Positions 25,473 to 34,223 of a stretch of DNA of 64,000 bases are shown piece by piece; positions within the stretch are counted from its first letter, which is position 1, and every line of letters starts with the position of its first letter. The translations under genes and the position numbers were made by a program. Under the pieces are notes generated by a model, which saw nothing but the letters and a program-made list of their open reading frames with translations, ran no database searches and was not told where the DNA came from. Source of the DNA: Pseudochelatococcus lubricantis (lineage in GTDB: Bacteria; Pseudomonadota; Alphaproteobacteria; Rhizobiales; Beijerinckiaceae); the NCBI RefSeq assembly GCF_011762225.1, contig NZ_JAASQI010000007.1, positions 1 through 64,000 of the forward strand, read 5' to 3'.

Positions 25473-25828
25473 TGGGATATTTTCCCACATTTATAACATA
25501 TCCCATTTTCCGGCAAGGGCGGTTTGAGATATTTCGTGGCATTATTTCCCACGCTTAATTGCGATAAACGAAACCGGAATGACACGATCCGTACTTTTTG
25601 TAAGAACGTCCACGACGGTTGATGGGATTTATTCCCACCTATATCCCGCACGGTTCATCGGCGGGTCGGCGGGCCAATCCATATCCGTGCTTGAAATCAC
25701 CGATGGAACATTCCGGCGCCCAACGCGGGGCGGGCATGGACACGTTTGTTTTTGCAATCGGGGCACTCATCGGGGCGTCCGGTTGATTATCGCAAGTTTT
25801 TGAAATATGCATGTGGGATAATTTACCA
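25473..25828. promoter_or_regulatory. Four repeated operator-like sites TGGGA-N5-TCCCA upstream of DUF6502
   Basis: Two perfect 15-bp inverted repeats, TGGGATATTTTCCCA (25473-25487) and TGGGATTTATTCCCA (25623-25637), and two copies with one mismatch, TGGCATTATTTCCCA (25537-25551) and TGGGATAATTTACCA (25814-25828). A lone TCCCA half-site lies at 25501. Spacers are always 5 nt and AT-only. The last site ends 23 nt before the DUF6502 ATG. The 566-nt intergenic region (25286-25851) has no gene of its own. A dimeric regulator is expected to bind here. Confidence 0.75.
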
Positions 25829-25851
25829 TCAAGAAACGGTTGTCACGTGGA

Positions 25852-26709
25852 ATGACGGACGTGCGGCGGGATCAATTACCGGATGCAGGGCGGCTTCATC
25901 GTCCGCTGGAAGCGATTCTGCGGCCGATCGTCAAGCTGTGCATCCGCAGCGGCCTTACCTATCCTGCCCTGGCCAAGCTTTTATGCGCCCTTTATGTCAA
26001 TGTCGCCGAGCATGAATTCGGCATTCCCGGCAAGTCCCAGACGGACAGCCGCGTGAGCCTTCTGACGGGCATCAACCGCAAGGAGGTCGCCCGTCTGCGC
26101 GGCGCCGGCGCGCCGGTACACAAGGCGCCGGCCTCCGTATCGCGCACCAGCCAGATCGTCGCGCAATGGCTGGCCTCCTCCCGCTTTACGGATGCGGACG
26201 GCAACCCCCTCCCGCTTCCCCGCCAGCCGGTGGACAACGCGCCCTCTTTCGAGGAGCTGGTCGCGCTGGTCACCAGGGACGTGCATCCGCGCTCGGTGCT
26301 CGACGAATGGATCGACAGGGGCATCGCGGCGGTTGACGAGCACGACCGCGTCCAGTTGCGGGAGGAAGCCTTCGCCCCCCGGCCCGACGACGAACGCAAG
26401 CTGTATTACTTCAGCCGCAACCTGCATGACCACGTCTCCGCCGCCGCCGCCAACATCGGCGTGGAAAAACCGCCCTTTTTCGAGCGCGCGGTTCACTACG
26501 ACGGCCTCTCCGTGCAAATGGCCGCACAACTTGAGGCGTTCTCCCGCAAGCTGGGCATGGACGCGCTGCAAAAAGCCAACAGAGAAGCGCACAAGATGGC
26601 GGGACAGCAACAGGCAGGCAATGCCCGTTGGATTTTTGGCATTTATATCTATCGCGAAACCGGCGATGAAGATGCCGCCGGAGCCCCGGGAAATGGGGAG
26701 ACAGAATGA
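25852..26709 (+). CDS. DUF6502 family protein
   Basis: 285 residues, cytoplasmic, no membrane helices. The N-terminal region (LEAILRPIVKLCIRSGLTYPALAKLL) and the following DSRVSLLTGINRKEVARLR look like a helix-turn-helix arrangement; the rest is mainly helical and basic in places. This matches the general form of DUF6502 proteins, function unknown. ATG at 25852 is chosen over a TTG four codons upstream. The stop overlaps the DUF5666 gene start in an ATGA, so the two are translationally coupled. The repeated operators just upstream make autoregulation plausible. Confidence 0.7.
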   Translation: MTDVRRDQLPDAGRLHRPLEAILRPIVKLCIRSGLTYPALAKLLCALYVNVAEHEFGIPGKSQTDSRVSLLTGINRKEVARLRGAGAPVHKAPASVSRTSQIVAQWLASSRFTDADGNPLPLPRQPVDNAPSFEELVALVTRDVHPRSVLDEWIDRGIAAVDEHDRVQLREEAFAPRPDDERKLYYFSRNLHDHVSAAAANIGVEKPPFFERAVHYDGLSVQMAAQLEAFSRKLGMDALQKANREAHKMAGQQQAGNARWIFGIYIYRETGDEDAAGAPGNGETE

Positions 26710-27920
26710 CGAGTCCATCCGCCTTTTCCCGTCGGACGTTTCTGGCTGGCCTCGCCGGCATCGGCTCTGTCTCCCTCGTCGGGCCGGGAAAGGCGAACGA
26801 TGAGGAAACGAAGCCTTATGCCGGTGACCGTGGGCTCGGCGGGACAGGCTTCATCGGCACCATTCAGCGTTTCGGAAGCATCATCGTCAACGACAGCCGC
26901 ATCGGCTTCAGGCCGGATGTCCGCGTCACGCTCGACGGCAACCCTGCATCCGTGGGCGACCTGCGCATCGGCCAGGTGGTGCAGACCGTCGCCCGGACCG
27001 ACGGAGAAGGCTTCACGACCACGCATATCGCCGTTGTCAGCGAGGTCGTCGGCCCCATAGACCGGATCACGCAGACGGGGCTGACGGTTCTGGGCCAGCA
27101 GGTGGAAACGGCCGGCCTGACGCGGCAGAACCGGTGGCGGGCGGGCCAGCGGGTCGCCGTCTACGGTCTTCGCCGGATCGACGAAACCATTTTTGCATCG
27201 CGTATCGAGTACCGCGCGCCGGGTCGATCAGCGCGGCCGGATACGGTTTCCGGCGTTGTCGTCAACGATGGCAAGGCGCTCTGGATCGGCAACTTGCCAC
27301 TGAAGGGCGTGCCGCCCGAGGCCGTGGGCCGGCGTGTCACACTCACCGGCAGCCGGGAGAAGGGGTGGTTCGTCGCGCGGTCAGTCAGGCGGGACGATTT
27401 CATCCACACGCCGGGCCTGCGCCGCCTGTCCATCGAGACCTTCGCGCGCTCGGTCGGCGATGCCATCCAGACCGTGGCCGGGCTGGCGCTGGACGGACAC
27501 CGCCTGACGCGGGGCGCGGATTTCGACGAGGCTCGCGTCGTGATCAGCGCATCCGTCGACGAGCGGGGCCGGACCATCGCCGACAATGTCGGTCCCAGCA
27601 GCAGCCGCATCGGAGACCGCGGGCCTGGAGCCGGACGCGGACCGGGACCGGGACAGCCGACGGGTCGCACGCCACAGCCGTCGCCGATGGCCGAACCCTC
27701 CTTCGGCAGAAATCGCGCCTCGCCGGGCGTGCCGGGACAGGGGCCGATGGGCCCGTCGCCCGAAGACAGTCGCTTCGGCATGGACGGGATGGGACCACGC
27801 AATGCGGGAGGCGGCGGTTTCAGCGGCTCCGGAGCTGACGGCGGCCGCGGCGGTTTCGGCTCACCGGGAGACGGCGGCGGACGAGGCCGTGGTTCGGGGC
27901 CAGGCGACGGCCCGCGATGA
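26706..27920 (+). CDS. DUF5666-domain protein with Tat signal
   Basis: 404 residues. Twin-arginine signal (SRRTFLAGLAGIGSVSLVG) predicts folded export to the periplasm. The body has repeated small beta modules of the DUF5666 type (GFIGTIQRFGSIIVNDSRIGF; VVGPIDRITQTGLTVLGQQVE; VSGVVVNDGKALWIGNLPL), probably OB-like barrels. The last 130 residues are Gly/Pro/Arg low-complexity sequence, likely disordered. Translationally coupled to DUF6502. Function unknown; DUF5666 proteins are often near regulatory or anti-sigma-like genes, so a periplasmic sensor or surface role is conceivable. Confidence 0.75.
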   Translation: MTSPSAFSRRTFLAGLAGIGSVSLVGPGKANDEETKPYAGDRGLGGTGFIGTIQRFGSIIVNDSRIGFRPDVRVTLDGNPASVGDLRIGQVVQTVARTDGEGFTTTHIAVVSEVVGPIDRITQTGLTVLGQQVETAGLTRQNRWRAGQRVAVYGLRRIDETIFASRIEYRAPGRSARPDTVSGVVVNDGKALWIGNLPLKGVPPEAVGRRVTLTGSREKGWFVARSVRRDDFIHTPGLRRLSIETFARSVGDAIQTVAGLALDGHRLTRGADFDEARVVISASVDERGRTIADNVGPSSSRIGDRGPGAGRGPGPGQPTGRTPQPSPMAEPSFGRNRASPGVPGQGPMGPSPEDSRFGMDGMGPRNAGGGGFSGSGADGGRGGFGSPGDGGGRGRGSGPGDGPR

Positions 27921-27964
27921 CCGTGGCTTGCCGGGCCGGCCGCCGTCTGAAGCCTGGCTCGATC

Positions 27965-28726
27965 TCACGCCATCAACGACAAGCCCCCGCTGACCTCCAG
28001 AACCTCGCCGACGATATAGTCGGCCATCGGACTGGCCAGGAAAAGCACCGGGCCGGCGATGTCGGCCGGCTGCCCCACCCGGCCTGCGGGAATGCCCTTG
28101 ATGCGTTCGGCATACTTCTCGGCCACGCTGAAGTTGCCATAGAATGCGGTATCCACCAGACCCGGCGCCACCGCATTGACGTGGATGCCGCTTGCACAGA
28201 AATCCTTGGCGAACGCCTTGGTCAGCGAGGACACCGCGCCTTTGGCGGCGGCATAAGCGCTGCCGCCGGGGGCCCCACCATTGCGCGCCGCCGTGGAACT
28301 GACGTTGATGACGCGCCCGCGTGCGGATTTCTTCAACAGTGGCAGGCAGGCCTGCGTCACCAGAAACACCGAACGCAGGTTGATGCTGATCACGCGATCC
28401 CATGTTTCCGCGGGCAGCTGGTCGAAGGCCATCTTGTCGGGCGAAGCGCCGGCGTTGTTGACCAGCACATCCAGACGGCCGAAGGCGCCATCAATCTGCC
28501 CCGCGATGGTCCGGCTGACGGCGGGATCGGTAAGATCGCCGTCCACCAGCAACGTGCGGGCGCCGCCGGCCTCCAGTTCCTTTTGCAGTGATTGCGCCGC
28601 TTCTGCGAGCCCGAAATCGTGCAGCACGACGCTGGCGCCAGCATGCGCGAACTCACGGGCAATCTGGCTGCCGATGCCGCCGCTGGCGCCAGTGATGAAT
28701 ACGATCTGGCCGGAAAAGTCTGACAT
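27965..28726 (-). CDS. SDR family oxidoreductase (FabG-like)
   Basis: 253 residues. Classical short-chain dehydrogenase: nucleotide site TGASGGIGSQIA, NNAG, catalytic Ser in NVSSTAARN and YAAAK. The ATG at 28726 sits at the expected family N-terminus. Last gene of the minus-strand unit with TctBAC and aldehyde dehydrogenase, so it probably oxidises an alcohol whose aldehyde is the next step's substrate. Confidence 0.88.
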   Translation of the reverse strand: MSDFSGQIVFITGASGGIGSQIAREFAHAGASVVLHDFGLAEAAQSLQKELEAGGARTLLVDGDLTDPAVSRTIAGQIDGAFGRLDVLVNNAGASPDKMAFDQLPAETWDRVISINLRSVFLVTQACLPLLKKSARGRVINVSSTAARNGGAPGGSAYAAAKGAVSSLTKAFAKDFCASGIHVNAVAPGLVDTAFYGNFSVAEKYAERIKGIPAGRVGQPADIAGPVLFLASPMADYIVGEVLEVSGGLSLMA

Positions 28727-28823
28727 GAGGTCTCCTGAAAGTGGATCGGATGCCGGGAACGGCGGCGCGGAACGCTCGCCCGGCAAAGAGCGCCATGGCG
28801 AGGCCGCTTTTGCTGGAACTGAT

Positions 28824-30236
28824 TTAGCCGGGGTTGGCGACCAGATAGGCTTTCTTGCGCACGAAGCGCGTGATCGAGTCGTAGCCGAGACGCGAACCTG
28901 CCAGCCCCGAGTGCTTGAAGGCATTTTTCTCGTGCATGTCGCCTTCGCCGATGGCCGCAGTGCCCAGTCCGGTGCCGTTGATGCTGACGGCCCCCACATC
29001 GATGCGCCTGGCGATCGACAGCCCCTCCTCCGTCGAACCGGCGAAAACCGCACCGCTCAGCCCGTAGCTGCTGTCGTTGGCCAATGCGATGGCTTCGTCG
29101 ATGGAGTCGTAGGTCATGACAGGGATGACAGGGCCGAAGGTCTCCGCCGTCATCAGCTCCATGCTATGATCGACATCTGTAATGACGGTGGGTTCAGCCC
29201 ACCAGCCCCCGTCACGCTGGGTCACCGGGCCGCCGCACAGGATTTTCGCACCCTTGTCGACGGCATCCTGCAAGTGACGGTTGATGATGTGAGCCTGACT
29301 TTCCTGGATGATCGGCCCGAGGGTGCCGTCCTGCAGCGTGGGATAGGCCAGCCTGACCTTCCGGGCATGTTCGATCAGCTTGTTGATGAAAGGTTCCGCA
29401 ATCGCCTCAGGCACGTATACACGCTCGATCGACACGCAGACCTGGCCCGCATTGGCGACGGCACCCTGAACGATCCCGGCGGCCGCCCTGTCGATGTCTG
29501 CGCTGGCCGTGACGATGGCGGGGTCCTTGCCGCCCAGTTCCAGAAAGGAAGGGATGAAGGCGCGCGCAGCCGCCTGCGCCACTTTTTGCCCGGTCGGCAC
29601 GCTGCCCGTGAAGCACACGGCATCGACGTGCTCGATGAGTGCCGCTCCCAACGAGCCGTCACCGGTGATGTAGCGCAGTACGCTTGCCATTTCCGGTACG
29701 CGCTCCAGCGTGGCCACGAGCGGCGCGACAAAACGCGGCGTGACTTCGCTGGGCTTGACGATGGCGGCACATCCGGCGACGAGCGCCGGAATGGTGTCGA
29801 GCAGCGAACTCGACAGCGGAAAATTCCAGGGGCTGATGACGCCAACCAGCGGAAACGGGCTGAGCCCGCCATGAATATCGACATGGTTCAGCGAGCGCAG
29901 GCGCTGGCTGCGTTCGGTGAACACCTCGCGCGCCATGATGGTGAGCTTGTCGATGCTGCCGGGCAGGCGCAGCAACTCCCGCTCCGACTCCACGACACGG
30001 CCCGTGTCGGCGATCAGCGCCTGCAGGATGACATCGCGGTCCTTGTCGACTTCGTGGCGCCATGCGTTGAGCACCTCCAGACGCCTCTCCAGACCCTCCT
30101 GCTCCCACTGTGGCTGGTGAGACCTCAGTTCCCGGGCAATGACAGGGAGTTGAGCTGGGTCTGTCGCCTGAAATTCATAGTCGAACTGGCCGGTACGCGG
30201 GTTGCGCACAGTAATGGTCTGGCTCATGACGGGCAT
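28824..30236 (-). CDS. Aldehyde dehydrogenase (coniferyl-aldehyde-dehydrogenase-like)
   Basis: 470 residues (467 if the ATG three codons later is used; ribosome site GGGAG fits neither perfectly). NAD(P)-dependent ALDH: SPWNFPLSSSLLD, FTGSVPTGQKVA, catalytic Glu in LELGGKDPAIV and Cys in NAGQVCVSIERVYVP are all present. The lack of a long N-terminal extension and the sequence style match the coniferyl aldehyde dehydrogenase (CalB) branch, which handles aromatic and aliphatic aldehydes. Placed between a TTT transporter and an SDR, it suggests that the imported acid or its precursor is an aromatic or hydroxylated compound. Confidence 0.85.
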   Translation of the reverse strand: MPVMSQTITVRNPRTGQFDYEFQATDPAQLPVIARELRSHQPQWEQEGLERRLEVLNAWRHEVDKDRDVILQALIADTGRVVESERELLRLPGSIDKLTIMAREVFTERSQRLRSLNHVDIHGGLSPFPLVGVISPWNFPLSSSLLDTIPALVAGCAAIVKPSEVTPRFVAPLVATLERVPEMASVLRYITGDGSLGAALIEHVDAVCFTGSVPTGQKVAQAAARAFIPSFLELGGKDPAIVTASADIDRAAAGIVQGAVANAGQVCVSIERVYVPEAIAEPFINKLIEHARKVRLAYPTLQDGTLGPIIQESQAHIINRHLQDAVDKGAKILCGGPVTQRDGGWWAEPTVITDVDHSMELMTAETFGPVIPVMTYDSIDEAIALANDSSYGLSGAVFAGSTEEGLSIARRIDVGAVSINGTGLGTAAIGEGDMHEKNAFKHSGLAGSRLGYDSITRFVRKKAYLVANPG

Positions 30237-30266
30237 GGCTCCCGGTTGAGTGAAAGAAAGGGTGAG

Positions 30267-31253
30267 TTATTCGACATTGATATTGGACTCGCGGATCACC
30301 TTGCCCCACTTTTCGCGCTCGGTCTGGATGAAGTTCTGGATCTCGGCGATATCCATTTCGCGGGCAGTGAAGCCGATTTCGAGCAGGCTTTCGCGAACCC
30401 CTTTTTCGCGCATCAGCTGGTTGATGGTCTGGTTGAGCTTCTGGTCGACGGCCGCGGGCGTTCCCTTGGGCAGCACCAACAGGTTCCAGATGTCGGCCTC
30501 ATAGCCGGCAAGGTCGCCTGCTTCGGCCACGGTGGGAACATCGGGGAAGGTGGAGATGCGTTCTGCGGACGTGATGGCCAGCGGCCTCACGGAACCCGCC
30601 TTCATGTGGGAAAACACGCTGGCGATGCCGACAGTCGCGAAATCTATCCGTCCTGACATGAGATCAGTCATCAGGGCAGAATCGCCGGTATACGGAACAT
30701 GGGTCATCTTGATGCCTGCCATGCTGGCCAGGTATTCGGTTGCCATGTGTCCGGGCGATGCGTTTCCGGCGGACCCGAATGAAATCGAACCCGGCTCCTT
30801 CTTGGATCGCTCGATGATATCCGCGAGCGTCTTCAAGCCGGAGTTGTTACCGGTGATTACGACCATCCCCGAAGAGCCGAGATAGGCGACGGCATTCAGA
30901 TCCTTCTTGGGGTCATAAGGCAATTCCCTGCCCAGCAGGTCATGGATCATGGTGGAGGATACGCCGGACACGGCCATCGTGTATCCATCCGGCACGGACC
31001 GGAGCGCCTGCCCAACGCCGAGCGAGCCGGCAGCTCCCGGCTTGTTCTCGACCACGACGGACTGTCCGAACGCCGCCCCCATGGCCTTGGCGACGATGCG
31101 CCCCGCCAGATCGGTCGTACCGCCCGGCGCATATGGGACGATCATCTGTATGGTTCGATCGGGATAGGTGTCTGCTGCCTGCACTGGCACGGCGGCGGAG
31201 AAAAAGCCGGCAGCGGCCAGGCCGATCATCCGGGATAGAATGTTCAGTTTCAT
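30267..31253 (-). CDS. TctC/Bug-type solute-binding protein
   Basis: 328 residues with a signal peptide (LSRMIGLAAAGFFSAAVPVQA). Bug family hallmarks: YPDRTIQMIVPYAPGGTTD, VVVENKPGAAGSLG, and the DVPTVAEAGDL segment near the C-terminus. Periplasmic receptor for a carboxylate feeding the TctAB permease encoded upstream. ATG at 31253 preferred to a GTG at 31262. A 200-nt AT-rich gap separates it from tctA, so it may have extra control. Confidence 0.88.
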   Translation of the reverse strand: MKLNILSRMIGLAAAGFFSAAVPVQAADTYPDRTIQMIVPYAPGGTTDLAGRIVAKAMGAAFGQSVVVENKPGAAGSLGVGQALRSVPDGYTMAVSGVSSTMIHDLLGRELPYDPKKDLNAVAYLGSSGMVVITGNNSGLKTLADIIERSKKEPGSISFGSAGNASPGHMATEYLASMAGIKMTHVPYTGDSALMTDLMSGRIDFATVGIASVFSHMKAGSVRPLAITSAERISTFPDVPTVAEAGDLAGYEADIWNLLVLPKGTPAAVDQKLNQTINQLMREKGVRESLLEIGFTAREMDIAEIQNFIQTEREKWGKVIRESNINVE

Positions 31254-31461
31254 GGCGTCCACTAACTATGTTCGAGTTCAGGGAGTCTCGGAGCATTTAC
31301 ACTGCCGCGCGTCTGGCACGGGCATTTTCAGAAAACATCAATTTTTATTGATGTTTTCATTTGCATAATTTGAATATATTCAAGTTACATATTTTATTTC
31401 GGCAGCCATTTTCATCTATGCTACCAGCAGCGGCTGATGCTCCGGTATTTTTCGACAAGAG

Positions 31462-32970
31462 CTAGTCTTCAACAAAGGCCTCCTCCCTTTTTCTGCTGAT
31501 GAAGGGAACGGAGGCGACGACGATCATTGCCGCCGAAGCCAGAAGCAGCCCTGCCGAGATCGGGTGGGTGAGGAAAACGCTCCAGTCGCCGCGGGAAATG
31601 ATCAGCGCCCGCCGCAGATATTCCTCCATCATCGGCCCAAGGATAAGGCCGAGCAGAAGCGGCGCGCATTCGCAGCCCAGTTTACGGAAAACATAGCCCG
31701 CGACCCCGAAGATCATCAGCATCCAGATATCGAAGACACTGTTGTTGAGAGAATAGACGCCGATGACGCAGAACAGCAGTATCACCGGGAACAGCAGCCG
31801 ATAGGGGATCGTCAGCAGCCGCACCCAGATGCCGATCAGCGGCAGGTTGAGGATGACGAGCATCAGGTTGCCGACCCACATCGATGCGATCAGGCCCCAG
31901 AAGAGCTGCGGGTTGCTCGACATGACCTGCGGTCCGGGCTGGATGTTCTGGATCATCATGGCGCCGATCATCAGGGCCATGACGGCGTTGGAGGGAATGC
32001 CGAGGGTCAGCATCGGGATGAACGAGGTCTGCGAGCCGGCGTTGTTGGCCGATTCCGGACCGGCGACGCCACGGATGTTGCCCCGCCCGAATGCCGGGAC
32101 GGAATCCTTGGCGATCCACTTTTCCAGTGAATAGGATGCAAAGGACGACAGCAGTGCACCGCCGCCGGGCAGGATGCCGAGGATCGATCCCAGAAATGTG
32201 CCGCGCAACACCGCCGGCATCGATTCCCTGACCTCCGCCCGGGTGGGGTAAAGCCGGTCGATCTTGTTGACCAGCATACCTTCGCGCCCCTGCGGCGTCG
32301 ACAGGTTGACGATCACCTCGCTCAGCCCGAACACGCCCATGGCGACGACCGTGAAATTGATGCCGTCGGAGAGTTCCGGAATCCCGAAGGCGAAGCGCGT
32401 GACGCCGGAGGTGATGTCAGTGCCGCCAAGCCCCAGCAAAAGCCCGATGATGACCATGCCGATGGCCTTGAGCAGGGCGCCGGTCGCCAGCACCACGGCA
32501 CATACGACGCCGAGTAGCATGAGCGCGAAATACTCCGCCGGCCCGAACTGAAAAGCGATGCTGGTCATTGCCGGCGCGAAGGCGGCGATAATCAGGGTGC
32601 CGACGCAGCCGGCGAAGAACGACCCGAGCGCGGCAACCGAAAGAGCGGCCCCCGCCCGGCCGTTGCGCGCCATCTGGTAACCGTCGAGCGCGGTGACCAC
32701 CGAGGAGGATTCACCGGGCAGGTTGATGAGAATCGCCGTGGTCGAGCCGCCGTATTGGGCGCCGTAGTAGATGCCGCTCAACATGATCAGGGCGCTGACA
32801 GGATCGAGGCCATAGGTGATCGGCAGCAGCATGGCGATGGTGGCGACCGGCCCGAGGCCGGGCAAGACACCGATCATGGTGCCCAGAAAGCAACCGATAA
32901 AGGCGTAGAACAGGCTCTGGGCGGTCAGGGCCGTTTCGAACCCGATTGCGAGGTTGCTGATGAGATCCAT
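31462..32970 (-). CDS. tctA: Tripartite tricarboxylate transporter, large permease TctA
   Basis: 502 residues, about 11-12 helices. The TctA signature (CFLGTMIGVLPGLGPVATIA) and second glycine-rich repeat (GTFLGSILGILPGGGALLSS) are conserved, as is the STTAILINLPGE segment. Inner-membrane subunit of a secondary, binding-protein-dependent carboxylate importer. It is 20 nt downstream of tctB. The start at 32970 is at the family N-terminus. Confidence 0.92.
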   Translation of the reverse strand: MDLISNLAIGFETALTAQSLFYAFIGCFLGTMIGVLPGLGPVATIAMLLPITYGLDPVSALIMLSGIYYGAQYGGSTTAILINLPGESSSVVTALDGYQMARNGRAGAALSVAALGSFFAGCVGTLIIAAFAPAMTSIAFQFGPAEYFALMLLGVVCAVVLATGALLKAIGMVIIGLLLGLGGTDITSGVTRFAFGIPELSDGINFTVVAMGVFGLSEVIVNLSTPQGREGMLVNKIDRLYPTRAEVRESMPAVLRGTFLGSILGILPGGGALLSSFASYSLEKWIAKDSVPAFGRGNIRGVAGPESANNAGSQTSFIPMLTLGIPSNAVMALMIGAMMIQNIQPGPQVMSSNPQLFWGLIASMWVGNLMLVILNLPLIGIWVRLLTIPYRLLFPVILLFCVIGVYSLNNSVFDIWMLMIFGVAGYVFRKLGCECAPLLLGLILGPMMEEYLRRALIISRGDWSVFLTHPISAGLLLASAAMIVVASVPFISRKREEAFVED

Positions 32971-32990
32971 TGCGGTTCCCTCGATCCGGC

Positions 32991-33473
32991 TTACAGAAAG
33001 GCCGGCCAGAACGGCACGGGTAGCCGCAAGGCCAGATGAAAGATCACATAGCAACAGACTGCCAGGATCGCGGCGGTCAGGACCATCTCCTTGATGCGCA
33101 TCGGGCGGATCGCCATTCCGACAACGAAAACCAGACCTGCGATGGCCACCAGCATGCCGAACGACGGAAGCCCTAACGATGGAAGCCCGCCCAGAAGCAC
33201 ACCGAAGACGAGATTGGCGGCAAGAACGAATATCAGGGGTCGTGGCGCGAAATCGGTAATCGCACCCTCCGGATCCGCTTCGCCGGCAAGGGAAAAGTAG
33301 GTGACCATAACGCCGATGCCCGTCAGCAGGATGGCGAGCAGAAGAGGGAAGTAACCGGGCCCCATATTCGACGCCGAACCGATCTTATAGCTGCTGGCGC
33401 CGATCACGTAAGCCATGCCCAAAGCTATGAACATGAGACCGGACAGGAAGTCCTTTTGGCTCTTTATGCCCAT
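32991..33473 (-). CDS. tctB: Tripartite tricarboxylate transporter, small permease TctB
   Basis: 160 residues with four hydrophobic helices: LSGLMFIALGMAYVIGASS, YFPLLLAILLTGIGVMVTYF, LIFVLAANLVFGVLLGG and the pair at the C-terminus. GSASNMGPGYFP is the usual TctB motif before helix 2. First gene of the tctBAC-aldH-SDR unit; ATG at 33473 follows a purine-rich site (AGGAGCCCATC). Confidence 0.88.
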   Translation of the reverse strand: MGIKSQKDFLSGLMFIALGMAYVIGASSYKIGSASNMGPGYFPLLLAILLTGIGVMVTYFSLAGEADPEGAITDFAPRPLIFVLAANLVFGVLLGGLPSLGLPSFGMLVAIAGLVFVVGMAIRPMRIKEMVLTAAILAVCCYVIFHLALRLPVPFWPAFL

Positions 33474-34223
33474 GATGGGCTCCTTATACTGGTGAGCATT
33501 TTTCAATATTGAAGCGCATTTCGGGACGATCCGCTTGCGGCGCCGCTGTCAGCGGTGGAAATCATAGCGGTCCCGATGCGGACATGCCGTCGCGGACATC
33601 CCTGACGTCCATTGCCGCCTCCCTTTTCGCCCGCCGCGGCGGCCGTGATCCACCTCTCACGAATTCCGGATACGCCCGGGCAGAAACCGTTTCTCCCCGT
33701 CCCCCGGGGCATGGTTGACGAGGGGGTGGATCGGCGTGAGGTCGCAGGCGTGGGTCATGCCACCCGGCTTCGGGCGGCTGGCGGCGCGAGTGACAAGCAC
33801 TGAATCCGTTGGCAGCCCACACGGGCCGCGATCGTTTGCGGGGAAAGCGCTTGCCGAAGGCTCCATATCCGCAAGCTTCTGCGCCGCCTGCCGGGCGCAT
33901 TCCCGCGCATTCGTGCGCCGCACGGCGCTCTCGGCCTGTTCCGACAAGGCAGACCTGCGGGCCGGGCTGAAAAAAGCTCGCTGCTCTTCGGGCAGTTCGA
34001 TATCCATGGTTCCCTCCCCGGACGTTCGCCCTGTTGGTTAAGTGTACTTTGACACAAAGGGAATGCGGCGATAACGATGCTCTGGTCTAGCATAGGAAAC
34101 TAAAAGTTATGGCAGAGCACAGCCGGATCCTGCCTCCGACCCGCCGCGTGCGGCTGTTCGAGCATCGGCACCGCGCTGCCGAATAACCGGCCGGATCACC
34201 GGGCACGACAGGGGGAGAACAGC
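33474..34223. other. 750-nt intergenic region between TctB and the orphan SDR
   Basis: Divergent region. A minus-strand frame at 33657-34007 (116 residues beginning MDIELPEEQRAFF, resembling the first residues of acyl-CoA dehydrogenases but not beyond them) is the only notable frame; it may be debris or chance. GC-rich sequence from 33540 to 33960 shows nothing else. A candidate plus-strand promoter is listed separately. Confidence 0.35.
34049..34077 (+). promoter_or_regulatory. Candidate promoter for the orphan SDR
   Basis: TTGACA (34049-34054), 17-nt spacer, TAACGA (34072-34077), about 145 nt before the SDR start. The -35 match is perfect and the -10 fair. Confidence 0.45.

Noticed and set aside
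25579-25803. 74-codon plus-strand frame before DUF6502
   Set aside because: It overlies one of the operator-like repeats, has no ribosome site and no protein-like features.
25852-27920. DUF6502-DUF5666 pair as a toxin-antitoxin module
   Set aside because: Both proteins are too large, one has a Tat export signal, and neither has a toxin or antitoxin motif.
33657-34007. Minus-strand 116-codon frame starting like an acyl-CoA dehydrogenase
   Set aside because: Resemblance stops after about 12 residues; the remainder shows no dehydrogenase motif, so it is left as a possible remnant only in the region note.
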